Shown: positions 8,638 through 19,900, counted from the first letter of the stretch. The stretch is 40,231 bases of DNA from Flavobacterium collinsii (GCF_902804485.1 NZ_CADCST010000125.1:1-40231), one strand, 5' to 3'. Program-made: numbers and translations. Notes: generated by a model not told the origin, from the letters alone.

Positions 8638-9537
8638 ATGGAAGAGATTAAAGGTCAAAATATATTCAATTTGGTAAAATAATTCCCAAATGATGATTCT
8701 TGTAAAGCTTATTTTGAGTAAAATAAAATTGAGTAAAATAAAATTGAGTAAAATAAAATTGAGTAATAGTTTTAAATTTAGTAAATGTGGCTTTGAAAAA
8801 GGTTGTGAAAGATTAGGCTTGATGTATCAATGTTACAGTTGTAATCATGTTGAAATTACCATAGTAAACACTTTGTTTCATAAGGTGAAATTTGGTTTGC
8901 AAAAAGCCATTTTAATTGTTTTTGAAATGACAACCAGTGGTAAAATTTTATCTAGTGTTCAAGTAGGAAAACGCTACGGAATTAGTCAAACAAGAGCTTG
9001 TTTTTTTATGCGGAAAGTTCGTGTTGCTATGAAAAGTCGCTAGAAATATCCCTTGTTAGAAATAGTATATGTTAATGAATTTGTAGTTGGAGAACAAGAA
9101 GACGGTAAGCAAGGAAGAAGCTACGATACTAAAAAGATCAAAGTAGTGATATCAGTTAAATTAACTGATGAAAAACAAAATAAAACGAGTTTACATTAAA
9201 GTAATTGAGGATTATTCTGCTAAATCATTGACCTCGATTTTTGAGGAGCAAATTAGTACAATTGCTAAAATATTTACTGACAAATGGAGAGGTTATAGTC
9301 CACTAAAAAAGAGTTATAATATTGAACAAAACAAATTGGAAAAGAAATGAAATTTAAAGAGATACACATTGGACCCTTAAATAAAATCTAGGTAAAAACC
9401 GCTCCAACTCATGAAAGTAAAAAACACATTCAATTTTATTTTGATGAATTTACCTTTATAATTAATAGATCAATTTTCTATCGAAAATCATTCGAACAGA
9501 GGAAAAATTATCATCACAAACTAATTACACCCACGGG
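8638..9537 (+). pseudogene. IS1595-type (ISXO2-like) transposase, inactivated
   Basis: The ATG at 8638 begins MEEIKGQNIFNLVK followed, after a stop, by FPNDDSCKAYFE, the usual N-terminus of flavobacterial IS1595 transposases. The frame then shifts; from 8690 it gives a zinc-ribbon-like part (FSKCG, YQCYSCNH) and the helix block SSVQVGKRYGISQTRACFF. A TAG at 9041 interrupts, after which YVNEFVVGEQ stands where the family has a VDE motif: the first catalytic Asp is Asn (AAT at 9074-9076). Another frameshift near 9170 leads to IKRVYIKVIEDYSAKSL and TDKWRGYSPL, and the end (HIQFYFDEFTF, near 9425-9460) is in yet another frame. Stops, frameshifts and the lost Asp make it dead. A tandem repeat lies inside it (8714-8766). 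Terminal inverted repeats were not identified. Confidence 0.8.
8714..8766 (+). repeat. 15-bp tandem repeat, about 3.5 copies
   Basis: The unit TTGAGTAAAATAAAA occurs perfectly at 8714-8728, 8729-8743 and 8744-8758, with a partial copy to 8766. In one frame it encodes LSKIK repeated; in the ancestral transposase frame it gives stop codons. It sits at the position where the transposase should run from the FPNDDSCKAY segment into its first zinc-ribbon Cys, so it is a local expansion within the pseudogene. Confidence 0.9.
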
Positions 9538-9571
9538 TTGGTTTTTTATATTTATTTTAAAAATAAACAAT

Positions 9572-10327
9572 ATGTTATCAGAGTATAAATTGTCTTTTAG
9601 ACGAAAAGTTAAATTTAATTTCCTTAAATATTTCCTTAAGGGAAAAAACGTAGAATGTTCTATCTGCGAGCAAAAATATATGACTTTTCTTCCCTTCGGA
9701 TTAAAACATAAAAGACCCAATGCACTTTGCCTGAATTGTTTTTCTCTGGAACGCCACAGACTTATCTGGCTGTTTTTTAAAAATAAAACGACACTCTTAA
9801 ATTCTAAAACCAGAATCAAGCTGTTTCATGTTGCGCCTGAATCGGCTTTTTTTGAGCATTTCAGAAAAAATAAAATGATTGATTATTATCCGGTTGATCT
9901 TTTTGAAGAAGGGTATTCTTATCCAAAAGGAACTATAAACATGGATATTACAGCTATTAAATTTGAAAATGAATCTTTTGATGTTGTAATCTGCAATCAC
10001 GTTTTAGAACATATTCCGGATGATAAAAAAGCGGTAAGCGAATTGCACCGAATTCTTAAAAAAGACGGCTGGGCCATAATTCTTGTTCCTATTGAAAGAG
10101 ATTTGGAACATACTTTTGAGGATTCGTCTATTACGGAACCAAAGAAAAGGGAAGAGGCATACGGACAAAGTGATCACGTAAGACAATACGGAATGGATTA
10201 TGCCTCAAGACTTGAGGAATCTGGTTTTAAGGTTACGGTGAATAAGTTTAATGAGACTTTTTCGAGAGACGAGAAGTTTAGATATGGACTTCCAAAAGAC
10301 ACTGATATTTACTATTGCACAAAATAG
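9572..10327 (+). CDS. SAM-dependent methyltransferase with N-terminal zinc-ribbon motif
   Basis: A 251-residue class I methyltransferase of the Methyltransf_11 type. The N-terminus has paired Cys (CSIC near 28-31 and CLNC near 53-56) that look like a small zinc ribbon. The SAM fold follows: KLFHVAPES (about 84-92) in place of a canonical glycine-rich motif I, then DITAIKFENESFDVVICNHV and LEHIPDDKKAVSELHRILK, and a PIERDLEHTFED segment. It is convergent with the phosphopantetheinyl transferase of the big operon and overlaps its 3' end by 50 bp. The substrate cannot be read from the sequence; related proteins are often near glycosyltransferase or capsule genes. It could act on the product of the operon, but the opposite orientation argues against co-regulation. 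Confidence 0.75.
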   Translation: MLSEYKLSFRRKVKFNFLKYFLKGKNVECSICEQKYMTFLPFGLKHKRPNALCLNCFSLERHRLIWLFFKNKTTLLNSKTRIKLFHVAPESAFFEHFRKNKMIDYYPVDLFEEGYSYPKGTINMDITAIKFENESFDVVICNHVLEHIPDDKKAVSELHRILKKDGWAIILVPIERDLEHTFEDSSITEPKKREEAYGQSDHVRQYGMDYASRLEESGFKVTVNKFNETFSRDEKFRYGLPKDTDIYYCTK

Positions 10328-11066
10328 CAGCCAGATAAAAATCTTGTGAAATTCGAACTGAAAACCCGGAATATTCGAAAAGATTAAAGAAATTCACTAA
10401 ACCAATGTAATCAACAGATAAATGGCTTAAATCCGGCACTTCTTTCAGCTGCAGTATCGAATTTCCTTTTGCTTTAATGTAAGCTTCTTTTATTGTCCAG
10501 TATTTATAAAAAAGATCAGAAGCTTCGGCGGCTGTTTTAGAATTGATATGACTGGCTTCAGATTCTAAAAAGAAGCTTTTTGTAATGCTGTAGATTTGTT
10601 TGCTTTTGGCAGATGCGTTTTCGATATCTACTCCAACCTCATCATCCAATCTGATTATGCAGGCAAAATATCCATCGGAATGAGACAGATTGAAGTGGAT
10701 GTTTTTTTTATTTTGGTGAACAGCCAGATATGGTTTGCCGTTATTTCCGTATTCAAATTCTATTTTGTCAGCAGGAATCTCTGTATAAACAGAAAGTACA
10801 GAACGAAGCAAAATACGCGAAAGAGCAAAATAATGCCGCTGTTTGTCCAACTTAAATTTCTGAACTCTGTCTTTCTCGTCAAGGCTCAGGCAATCTTCAA
10901 AAGTATGATGGGTTTCTTCTAATTTTCCTATCCATAAATGCAGTTCTTCATCGGTATTAAAAGTGCTGTTTTTTGATGCATAGATATAATTCTGCAGGTT
11001 TACCGAATCTTTAAGATTGGCAGGAATTTTATATAAGCTTATATTTCTTAATGCAGAAAAAGACAT
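10278..11066 (-). CDS. Sfp-type 4'-phosphopantetheinyl transferase
   Basis: Transfers 4'-phosphopantetheine from CoA to the serine of carrier-protein domains. The 262-residue length and motifs fit the Sfp/Gsp group: NGKPYL (109-114), FNLSHSDGY (125-133), GVDIE (145-149, Mg-binding Asp and Glu) and WTIKEAYIKAKG (190-201). It is the last gene of the 16-gene operon; its ATG overlaps the TGA of the preceding glycosyltransferase by one base (TGATG), indicating translational coupling. Its obvious clients are the ACP domain of the synthase (Ser1762) and the free ACP (Ser44). Its 3' end overlaps the convergent methyltransferase gene by 50 bp. The presence of a dedicated PPTase supports a specialised pathway rather than housekeeping fatty acid synthesis. 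Confidence 0.9.
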   Translation of the reverse strand: MSFSALRNISLYKIPANLKDSVNLQNYIYASKNSTFNTDEELHLWIGKLEETHHTFEDCLSLDEKDRVQKFKLDKQRHYFALSRILLRSVLSVYTEIPADKIEFEYGNNGKPYLAVHQNKKNIHFNLSHSDGYFACIIRLDDEVGVDIENASAKSKQIYSITKSFFLESEASHINSKTAAEASDLFYKYWTIKEAYIKAKGNSILQLKEVPDLSHLSVDYIGLVNFFNLFEYSGFSVRISQDFYLAAILCNSKYQCLLEVHI

Positions 11067-12241
11067 CAGAAAGTTTTTATTACTGTTTCGGCAGCAAATA
11101 TATGGTTTAATAAAGTTCTGGTATTTTCGGCACCATTCATATCAATATCAATAGTTTTAGGGCGAAAATTAAAAGTCTTTTTTATTTCTGCAGCAAGAAT
11201 TTCAGGCGAAGCATTCCCAACAGAAAGTGTTCTTGCCAATGATCGTTTTTCTAATTGTTCTGCCCGGATTACCTGTTCGCTGTTGTGGTCGTTTTCGTAA
11301 GGTATAAGCAATGCAGGAATCCCATTGCATAAAAGTTCTATTGCTGTATTATAGCCGCATTGGCTTATTGAAACTTCTGCGGCAGCGATTTCTTCGTTTA
11401 GATTGCTTACTTGTTTTATAAGTGTTAAACCCGGAATAGAAGCTGTAGAATCCTGAAGCGATTTAAATTCTTCGTCATTAAATAAAGGCCCAGCAATTAT
11501 TTTTAGCTGTTTTTTATCTCCAAAACCAAAATCTTTATAAGCACTAATTAAGTTGTAGAGCAATTGATTGTTTGTTCCGCCGCCGCCAAAAGAGGCCAAT
11601 ACACCATTGCGGACTTTTTGTGCTGTTTTGATTTTTTGCATAGAAGTTACAAATCCGGTATAATGAACAGGAACATCAATTTTTCCTATATAATCAATCG
11701 TATCTTCCAGTTTGCAGATTTGAGCGTCGGCATGCAGAAATATTCCGTCATAATGATTGTTCAGAATAGAAAAAGCAAAATCTCTAAAAAGTTTCTTTTT
11801 GGCTGTAGAAGGTTCTACAATATCTCTAAAACTACAAAAAACAAGTGTTTTTTTATCTCCGCTTTTTGCTAATTTAAGTATTGGCATAATCTCGCCTACA
11901 AACTGCATACGCCCAAAAGGGAAAAGTTCTGTAATGATAATATCGGGTAAAGTATCGTTGTAAATTTGTTTTATAATTCGGGTACGTTCGGCCATTATAT
12001 TGCCTATATCATTGTTTCCATCTGCATCGATAAGAGTAGTGTCTTCGGTTAAACGTACGGCAGGCAGCTGATGAAATGAAATCCCGGAAGGAATTTGAAT
12101 ACCTTCTGGATATTTACCGCCTGAGATAAATGAAATATCATAATCTTCTCGTAATGATTCTATTATGGCTATTGACCGCACTAAATGTCCAATACCTACA
12201 GAATGATGGCAGTACATTAATAAGGAAGGTTTATGTTTCAT
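11066..12241 (-). CDS. MurG/GT28-like glycosyltransferase
   Basis: A 391-residue GT-B fold glycosyltransferase. The N-terminal domain starts MYCHHSVGIGHLVRS, a glycine-rich loop like that of MurG and MGT enzymes for binding the acceptor, and the C-terminal domain has ASFGGGGTNNQLLYNL (about 215-230) and the nucleotide-sugar segment SISQCGYNTAIELL followed by IPALLIPYENDHNSEQ. These are the GT28 C-terminal hallmarks, consistent with a UDP-sugar donor such as UDP-GlcNAc. There is no signal peptide; it should act at the inner face of the cytoplasmic membrane or in the cytosol. It lies 5 nt after the GT4 gene and overlaps the PPTase start. With the ChbG-like deacetylase in the same operon, a GlcNAc transfer followed by deacetylation is plausible (inference). 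Confidence 0.8.
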   Translation of the reverse strand: MKHKPSLLMYCHHSVGIGHLVRSIAIIESLREDYDISFISGGKYPEGIQIPSGISFHQLPAVRLTEDTTLIDADGNNDIGNIMAERTRIIKQIYNDTLPDIIITELFPFGRMQFVGEIMPILKLAKSGDKKTLVFCSFRDIVEPSTAKKKLFRDFAFSILNNHYDGIFLHADAQICKLEDTIDYIGKIDVPVHYTGFVTSMQKIKTAQKVRNGVLASFGGGGTNNQLLYNLISAYKDFGFGDKKQLKIIAGPLFNDEEFKSLQDSTASIPGLTLIKQVSNLNEEIAAAEVSISQCGYNTAIELLCNGIPALLIPYENDHNSEQVIRAEQLEKRSLARTLSVGNASPEILAAEIKKTFNFRPKTIDIDMNGAENTRTLLNHIFAAETVIKTF

Positions 12242-12246
12242 CTCGT

Positions 12247-13308
12247 TTAATTTAATTTTAGTTCTTGTCTGCCGGTAACTTTTAGAAACAAATCATAAAA
12301 CGCTTTTGCTTCAAATGCAGGAGATTGTATTGTAAGCCTTGCATTTTTTCCTGTTTCGTCAGTGTTATTGGTAAGTCTTTCTGCAATGGCAATTTTCCAT
12401 TCCTCAGTCGTTGTACAGATAAAACCATTTTCGTTATGGGTAATAACATCTTTTATTCCGCCAGCATCAGAAGCCAGTACAACACGCTCACACGCCATTG
12501 CTTCGAGCACCACATTTGGCATTCCGTCATACAAAGAAGGATGCAGAATAATATCGCACAACGAATAAGCAGCTCTCAATGTATTGACATCGCTGATGTA
12601 AGGAATAGGAATAATCCAGTCGGGAATTGTATTTTTTACATCGTCTCTAATTTCTCCTACCATAATGGTTTGAGCCGATTTTAGGGAACTTTCTAATTCC
12701 TGAAATAAATTCAGGCCGCGGGAATTTTTAAATTCTCCAAATATTCCCACGACAGGACGATTGTCAAGTTTCCATTCTTGTTTTAATAAATGAGCCGCTT
12801 CAATATCCGGAAAAAATATGTTTGTGTTGACACTGTTGGCTATAAAATGAGAATCACGGTTGTACCAGGTTTTTACTTTTTGTTTCATTTCATTGGATAC
12901 GCAGGTTACAGCATCGGCAAACTGCATGACAAATGAAAGTTTAGGCGAATTAAGTACTGAGAAAAAATCACGGTTAATGTCATTTCCTCTCAGGCAGGCT
13001 ACAACTTTGGTTTCGCAGAATCGGGCAGCGGCAACGGCGCAGTAAGCGGCCGAACTTCCGTAATATCCCACAACAAGATCCGGCTTAAATGCTTTTATTT
13101 GGGCGATTACTTTTTCGGTAATTTCCATCATTTGTGTTCCCGTAAAAATATCTGTTGTATTTAAAAGACTGTTTTTAGATTCGCTTAATCCTGTCGAATA
13201 CACCACAACTTCATTGCCTAGCAAAGACATTTCGATCGTTATACGATTAACAGATGCTGCTAGTCCGCCTTTGCGTTCTGTACTTGGAACTACGTATAAT
13301 ATTTTCAT
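12247..13308 (-). CDS. GT4-family glycosyltransferase
   Basis: A 353-residue retaining glycosyltransferase of GT4. The N-terminal half has the acceptor-side loop ERKGGLAASVNRIT; the C-terminal half has VGIFGEFKNSRGLN, the donor-binding block HPSLYDGMPNVVLEAMACE with the E-x7-E arrangement, and SDAGGIKDVITHNENGF. No signal or membrane segment is seen. It is 18 nt after the MBL-fold hydrolase gene and 5 nt before the MurG-like gene, so it is one of three consecutive tailoring genes at the end of the operon. Donor and acceptor cannot be deduced; paired GT4 genes in one operon suggest that more than one sugar is added. Confidence 0.85.
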   Translation of the reverse strand: MKILYVVPSTERKGGLAASVNRITIEMSLLGNEVVVYSTGLSESKNSLLNTTDIFTGTQMMEITEKVIAQIKAFKPDLVVGYYGSSAAYCAVAAARFCETKVVACLRGNDINRDFFSVLNSPKLSFVMQFADAVTCVSNEMKQKVKTWYNRDSHFIANSVNTNIFFPDIEAAHLLKQEWKLDNRPVVGIFGEFKNSRGLNLFQELESSLKSAQTIMVGEIRDDVKNTIPDWIIPIPYISDVNTLRAAYSLCDIILHPSLYDGMPNVVLEAMACERVVLASDAGGIKDVITHNENGFICTTTEEWKIAIAERLTNNTDETGKNARLTIQSPAFEAKAFYDLFLKVTGRQELKLN

Positions 13309-13326
13309 TTGTTTGTTGTTTTAAAT

Positions 13327-13947
13327 TTAAAAAACATCAAGGTTGAATTTCTTTTCTTCTCCAATCGTCGAATATTTATAATGACCCGGATATATGGTAA
13401 AATGATCTGGCAGCGCATATAATTTCTGTTTAATCCCGCTTATAAGATGACTGAAATATCCGTCGTAACTATCTCCAATTTTTCGGCTCATTAAAGTATC
13501 TCCGGTAAAAACCCCTTCGTTAAATTTCAGGCAGATACTTCCCGGAGTATGTCCCGGAATATGCAAAATGGTAAACTCTGTATCACCAAGATAAAAGGTG
13601 TCTCCGTCTTCACAAAAAACATCCGGCACCGGCATTGGCGATACCGCATAACCATAAGATGCAGCTTCCTGCACAAAATCTTCGGCTACCGGAAGATCGT
13701 CTTGGTGCATGTATATTTTTGCATTGGTCAATTCTTTTACTCTGCCTAAATCGTAGGCATGATCAAAATGCGGATGCGTTATAAATATAGCTTCAATTTT
13801 TATATCCTGTTTCATAAGGTTTTCGACCTGAGAAGCAGAGCCAAATCCGGGATCAATAATGATTGCCGACTTTGAATTGTTGTTTATTACTAAGTAAGTA
13901 TTTTCAAAGAAAATCCCTGAAACATAGCGGTGTATTTCTAATTGCAT
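13327..13947 (-). CDS. MBL-fold (glyoxalase II-like) hydrolase, candidate thioesterase
   Basis: A 206-residue metallo-beta-lactamase-fold protein with the complete metal set: THPHFDH (His58, His60, Asp62, His63), HIPGHTPGS (His133), FTGDTL (Asp150) and YPGHY (His189). The length matches glyoxalase II-type hydrolases, which cleave thioesters. It begins 7 nt after the giant synthase, which has no thioesterase or reductase domain, and so is the best candidate in the operon for releasing the acyl chain from the carrier protein; MBL-fold thioesterases that release polyketides are known from fungi. That role is inference; detoxification or an editing thioesterase are alternatives. Confidence 0.85.
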   Translation of the reverse strand: MQLEIHRYVSGIFFENTYLVINNNSKSAIIIDPGFGSASQVENLMKQDIKIEAIFITHPHFDHAYDLGRVKELTNAKIYMHQDDLPVAEDFVQEAASYGYAVSPMPVPDVFCEDGDTFYLGDTEFTILHIPGHTPGSICLKFNEGVFTGDTLMSRKIGDSYDGYFSHLISGIKQKLYALPDHFTIYPGHYKYSTIGEEKKFNLDVF

Positions 13948-13954
13948 ATGCTGT

Positions 13955-16900
13955 TTATATTATGCCTACAAAAGGGTTATATGTTTCGTTTTGTTTTTTC
14001 GTTTTAGGATTTCTCCACGGTCCTTCACCCGCTATTAGTTCTACCATTTCTGATTGGTAATTATTGATTTCATTGATAAAAAAGTCGGTTCCTTTTTTAG
14101 CCGATATTTGTTTTATTCCTTGCATGTTCAGCAAATTAATCGCCTGAGATGAAGCCATTCCAACTTCGCTCCAAGGGCCCCAGTTAATACTCATAACCTG
14201 CAGCTCCGGCCATTTGTTACGCAAATACCAAGCAAAACGGTTTAATACCTCATTGGCTGCGGCATAATCTGTTTGTCCCTGATTTCCAAAACGTCCGGAT
14301 ACAGAACTAAAGAATACCATAAGTTTAAGCGTTTCAAAATTCAGGTATTTGTTTAAAATAAAAGCGCTGTCGGCTTTTGTATCAAATACATTATCAAATG
14401 AAGCCGCAGTTTTATTGATGATCGATCTGTCGTCGATTATTCCTGCGCCATGAAGAACGGCATCGACACGGCCGTAATTTTTGTAAACGTTTTTTATAAG
14501 CGAACCAAATTCGTCTTCGTTTCTCACATCTGCCGATTTGTAAATTACCTCAGCACCTTTTGCTTTAAAGTCGGCAAAATCATTTTCAGGTTTTTCAGAT
14601 CGCCCAACCAGAATAAATTTCATTCCCGGCAAGGCAATCGATTTACAGATTTCGGCCGTAATTCCTTTGGCTCCACCTGTTGCAATTACCACCCAGTCTT
14701 TGTCTATTTTCAGATCAGGGAATTTTGTAGTCTGCTGTTTAATTTTGGTTTCAATTGCTTTGTATACAATGCGTTCGCCTTCAGGATAACCAATTTCGGC
14801 ATTGTCTTGCTGATTGCTTAGTTCTCGTAATATTCGGCTTGTTATTTCATTTACAGAAAGTGAAGAATCAAAATCTATCGTACAGGCCACAACCTCATCC
14901 CATTCTTTTTTAAGAGCATTTAAAAGACCGATGTTACCACCGCCCGGAGGAAGTCCCGGGCCAATTCTTTCGTTTCTTCCGTAAGAACCTCCAAACATAG
15001 ATCCGGCAAGAATCGACTGTACAGGGAAAGTATCTTTTACTTCCAGATGTTTGGTAATGGTAATAATCGTCTGGAATAAACTTTTAGATTGTATTTGGGT
15101 AAGAACACGCCAATCTGTAATTGATTCCGGCATTAAGGATTTTGCTATTGCCGAAAGATGAATGATATTAATAGCATCTTCAGATGTAGAAATAGACTCT
15201 ATAACTGCTTTTTCGATTTTTGATGGAGAACTTAATATTTCATAATCGAAAACAACTGGCTTTCCGCCTAATTCTGTTATTCTTTCTGCCAGATTAGGAG
15301 CAATTCCAAACTCATCAGCCATAATTAGATATAAGCCGTTTAAACGAGTTTGTTCAATTTGAAAAGGAAGTTCACGATGTTCTGCTTTCATTAAAAATCT
15401 CGGACAGTCAGATTCTACAGATACTTCATACGGAAGTTCTTTTTTATCGATATTTACGTGATTTGTAATTGTCGCTTCTTCTTCAATGTTTACAGAAAAG
15501 ATAATATCAAGAAGCATATCGATTGTTTTGGTACGCATAAGTTTAGGCATATCGGCGTGAAGCTGTTCGCTCCATTGCTGCGGAAGTGCTTTTAGAACAT
15601 TATCGAGCATTACAACTCGTTTGATAGAATCGATTCCTAATTCACTTTCCAGATCAAGCTGTGGCTCAAAAACTTCTTTTGGATAACCAGTTCGCTCTAC
15701 CAGAAAATCTACAATTATGTTAGTAAGGAAAAAACGGTCGATTTTTTCAGAGCTTGCAGTTACTTCTTCTTTTACAACTTCATTAGTTACAATAGGATTG
15801 TTTTCTAAAACAGGCTGAATTTCCGGTTTATATTCGTTTTGTATTGCTGGAACAGGATTGTTCGGTAATCCTGCCGGAGAGGAAGCTGTATTATTTCCAA
15901 GAAATTGTGCCAGTATTCTTTCCTGTGCAGCCAGAAAATCGCGCATAGTAGCCTGATAAGCTTCAAATCCGGTTACAAGACCATTATCTGAAAAAGCATT
16001 CTGATTGCCATTAGAATTCTGATTGCTATTGCCATTGAAATTGTTATTTCTATTCTGGCTTATCTCATTTCTTTGTTCCAGATTTATGGGCGCAATTTTT
16101 CCAATACTTATTTTATCTTCGGTAACAGATCGAACTCCTGATCCGGCTAAATAATAAGCCGTTGTAGGAATTGGTTTGCTTTTTAGCTTTTTGAATGCTT
16201 CCTGAATATTTTCTTTTGATGACGTTCTGTTTTCAAATAATGTAGAAAGGTTAATATCAAAACCTAGAGAATATAATTTACCAATAACGCTTAACAACCC
16301 TTTTAATCCATCGGTCTGACTATCGGCAGATAAAGCTAAATGTTCTTTTCCTTCCAGAATCTGATTAATAAGCCCTTTCATCACATTTTTTGGACCAACT
16401 TCGATAAAAGTACGGGTTCCGTTCTCATAAATATTGAGAATTTGCTGTGAAAAGTGAACCGGACTTAATAAGTGTTTTTTAAGAACATCTTTTATATCTG
16501 TATCATTTTCCGGATAAGGCTCTGCTGATGTATTTGAAAATACAGGGAACGAAGCCGGATTAGTTTTTATATTCTGAATAGTTTCATTAAAAGGAATTTG
16601 CACTGCGTTGTATAATGGCGAATGAAACGGTCCGCTTACTTCCAGCGGAATAGCTTTGATTCCGTTTTGACTAAATTGTTTCAGCATGTCTTCAACTGCT
16701 GTTCTTCTGCCTGAAATAATAGTTTGTTTTGGCGCATTGTAATTGGCAATTACAACTTCATCCTGTAATAAGGTTTTTACTATTTTGGGAGTTTCAAAAA
16801 CTACAGCCATTGTTCCGTCTTCACTGGTAACATTTGCCATTAATCCTCCTCTGGTTTCAGCCAGTTCAAAAAAAGTAGTTTTGTTGATTATTCCTGCTGC

Positions 16901-19900
16901 ATACAAAGCAGTAAGTTCACCAAAACTATGTCCGGCTACAGAATCCGGAATAAGCTCAATGTCTTTAAAAATGGAAAGAAAACCAGCAGAAACGGCACCA
17001 ATTGCTATTTGTGCATGATGTGTATGTGTTAGGTTTTTTCGCTGCGCATCTTCGTTTTCCTGTGTATAAGCGGCGGCTGGATATATTATTTTATCTAAGA
17101 AATTATTTGTTCTTTCACCAAATAAGCTTCCTGCATCTTCGATTGCTTTTCGCATTTGCGGAAAATACAGCGCAATTTCTCTTGCCATATTTAAGTATTG
17201 CGAACCTTGTCCGGGAAAGACAAAGGAAACCGAACCAGCAGATGCCGAAAGTTCAAGATTTATACTTGCAGGTAAAACAGTTGTATCTCCATTAATTTTT
17301 TTGATAGCTGTTTCAATACTGTTTTTTAAGTCTGGCAAATCTCTGGCAACTATGCTTAAACGAACCGGAGCATTTTTATTTTTTTTAGCTTCTAAAGCAA
17401 AAGCCGGGGCGATTTGCAATAAATTCTGAACGCTAATATCGTGTAATGATTTTAGTATATTTTCAAGATCAGATTGCAGCTGACCTGAAGTTTGGGCATT
17501 AAAAAGAAACAACTCGTAAGGCCATTTTGCTGCTCCTTCGGCTTGTTTGTAACTGCTGTTTTGGTATTCTTCTAGAACAACGTGAGAATTCGTTCCGCCA
17601 AATCCAAAGGCACTTACTCCAAGTCTGCGTAATGTATCTTTTGGTGTAAACCAAGGTCTTCCATCATTTAGTAAAAAGGCTGGTGAAGTTGGTTTTAAGG
17701 CACTTATAGGATTAGTTTTGATAGGATGGGGCGGAAGTGTTTTATGATAAAGCGACATGGAACCTTTTACAACTCCCAAAATTCCTGCACAGGTTTTAGT
17801 GTGCCCTAAAATTGATTTTAACGAACCAAGTGCGCAACTATTTTCTGCTGCTCCCGATTTGTTTAAAATGGCTGTAATAGTATCGAGTTCTACCTGATCG
17901 CCAACTGTTGTACCCGTTGCGTGAGCTTCATAAAAACCTAATGTCGATGGAGAAATATTGGCTTTGCTGTAGGCACGGGCAAAAGCTTCTTCCTGCCCTT
18001 CAGAACGCGGAGCGGTAAGCCCAAGAGCTTTTCCGTCGCTGGAACTTCCTGTGCCTTTTATAACGCTGTAAATTCTGTCACCGTCTTTTTGGGCATCTTC
18101 CAGTCTTTTTAAAACCACTACAGAAACACCTTCGCTTAATACAATACCATTTGCCGAAGCATCAAAAGGCATTGATTCTCCGGTAGGCGATAAGGCATGT
18201 GTTTTACTAAATGCCATATAAGAATAAGTAGATTGTGCTATGTCTACACCTCCGGCAATTGCCATATTGCTGTCGCCAAATTCGAGTTCTTTTACCGCAA
18301 GATCAAGTGCTGCAAGAGAAGAAGCACAGGCAGCATCTATAGAGAAATTGGCACCCCCTAAATTAAAGCGATTTGCCACTCTTCCGGCAAGTACGTTGGT
18401 TAAAATACCTGGAAAACTTTCTTCGTTCCATTCCGGAAGCCTTTCTAAATCGGTATCGCTCAGATTTTCGATATATTGAGGAAGCGATGACCTAAATTCA
18501 TACAAACCTTTTAGTTTGCTGCTTCCGTCACTGCCAATAATTACAGAAGTATGTTTATTATCGAAACCACTTTCTCCAAAACCACAATCGTCGATGGCTT
18601 TTTGTACAGCTTCAAGTAAAAGCAGCTGCCCCGGACTTATATATTTTAGAGACTGAGGCGGTATGCCAAAACGCAAAGGATCAAAGAGTACTTCATCAAT
18701 AAAAGCGCCCCATTTTGATACCATTTTGTCTTTTGCTTTTATATTGGCATCGTAATACATTCGCCAGTCCATTACATCATCAGGGATTTCTTTGATCTGG
18801 CTGATTTTGTTCAATATGTTTTCCCAGAATATATCGTGTTCCTGTGCACCGGGAACTAATACAGACATTCCGATAATAGCGATATCCGAAGGCTGTTTTT
18901 GAGGTTGTATTGCTTTTTCCATTTTCTTAAAGATATTATCGAGCAAAATGGCACTTTCATTAATGACTTTATTATGGAGTTCTTTTATGGTAATTATTTC
19001 AGCGTTTATTTCGGCGGCTTTGCCAATCATGTACAAACCTTCCTGAGTCTGCATTTTTTCAGTCGCTGTGGTAAGTTCGCCAGTTTCATTTAAGGTCATT
19101 CCTTTTGAAGCAATTCGAAGTCTGCCCAATAATGATTTCTCTAAAATCTGGCTTAATTCTTCGGGTTTGGTATTGTTTTTTAAACCGTTTGCTTTGATCT
19201 CGTTAAATTCGTCTACATAAGGAGTGTGAACGCAGCGTATGACGTGTCCGGGACCAGTTTCTATAATTTGTGTATCGATACAGTTTAGTGCTTTTTGCTG
19301 GAAGTTGCTAACAACAGCTCCGGTAGTTTGAGCTTCTTCTGTCAAGATGTAAGCCGTTCCCATTAAGACTCCAATGTTGATTCCTTTTGCAGCAAGCTTA
19401 CCGCTCATGGCGCTTACCATTGCGGCAGATAAGGCATCGTGAATTCCTCCTGCGAATAATAAATTTACGTTTGAGATATTCTCGGCTGGTTCGTCGAGTA
19501 AGGTTGTTATGGCGCTTTCCCATAAAGCAAAACTGCTTAAAGGTCCAATATGTCCGCCGCATTCTCTTCCTTCCAGAACAAAACGCTTCGCGCCTCTGCG
19601 GTTGAATATTTGCAGCAATTTTGGTACAGGTGCATGTATGTAGGTTTTAATGCCGAGATTTTCATAAGGCAGTGTTTGTTCGTAGCTTCCGCCAGCGATC
19701 AATACAAAGGAAGGTTTATGCGCAGCAATTACTTTAAACTGCTCTTCCATAAGATTATGGTCTATAAAACCCAAAACTCCGGCTCCCCACGGTTTTTCGC
19801 CTAAAAGATTTTTAGTTTCGTTTAAAAGAGTTTCAACCTGCTGGCCTTTCATCATGGCTATGGCTGCAAGTGGTAAAGCTCCATTTGAGGCGACGGCTTC

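Noticed and set aside
8714..8766. CRISPR-like repeat
   Set aside because: Units are directly abutting 15-mers with no spacers; simple tandem repeat.
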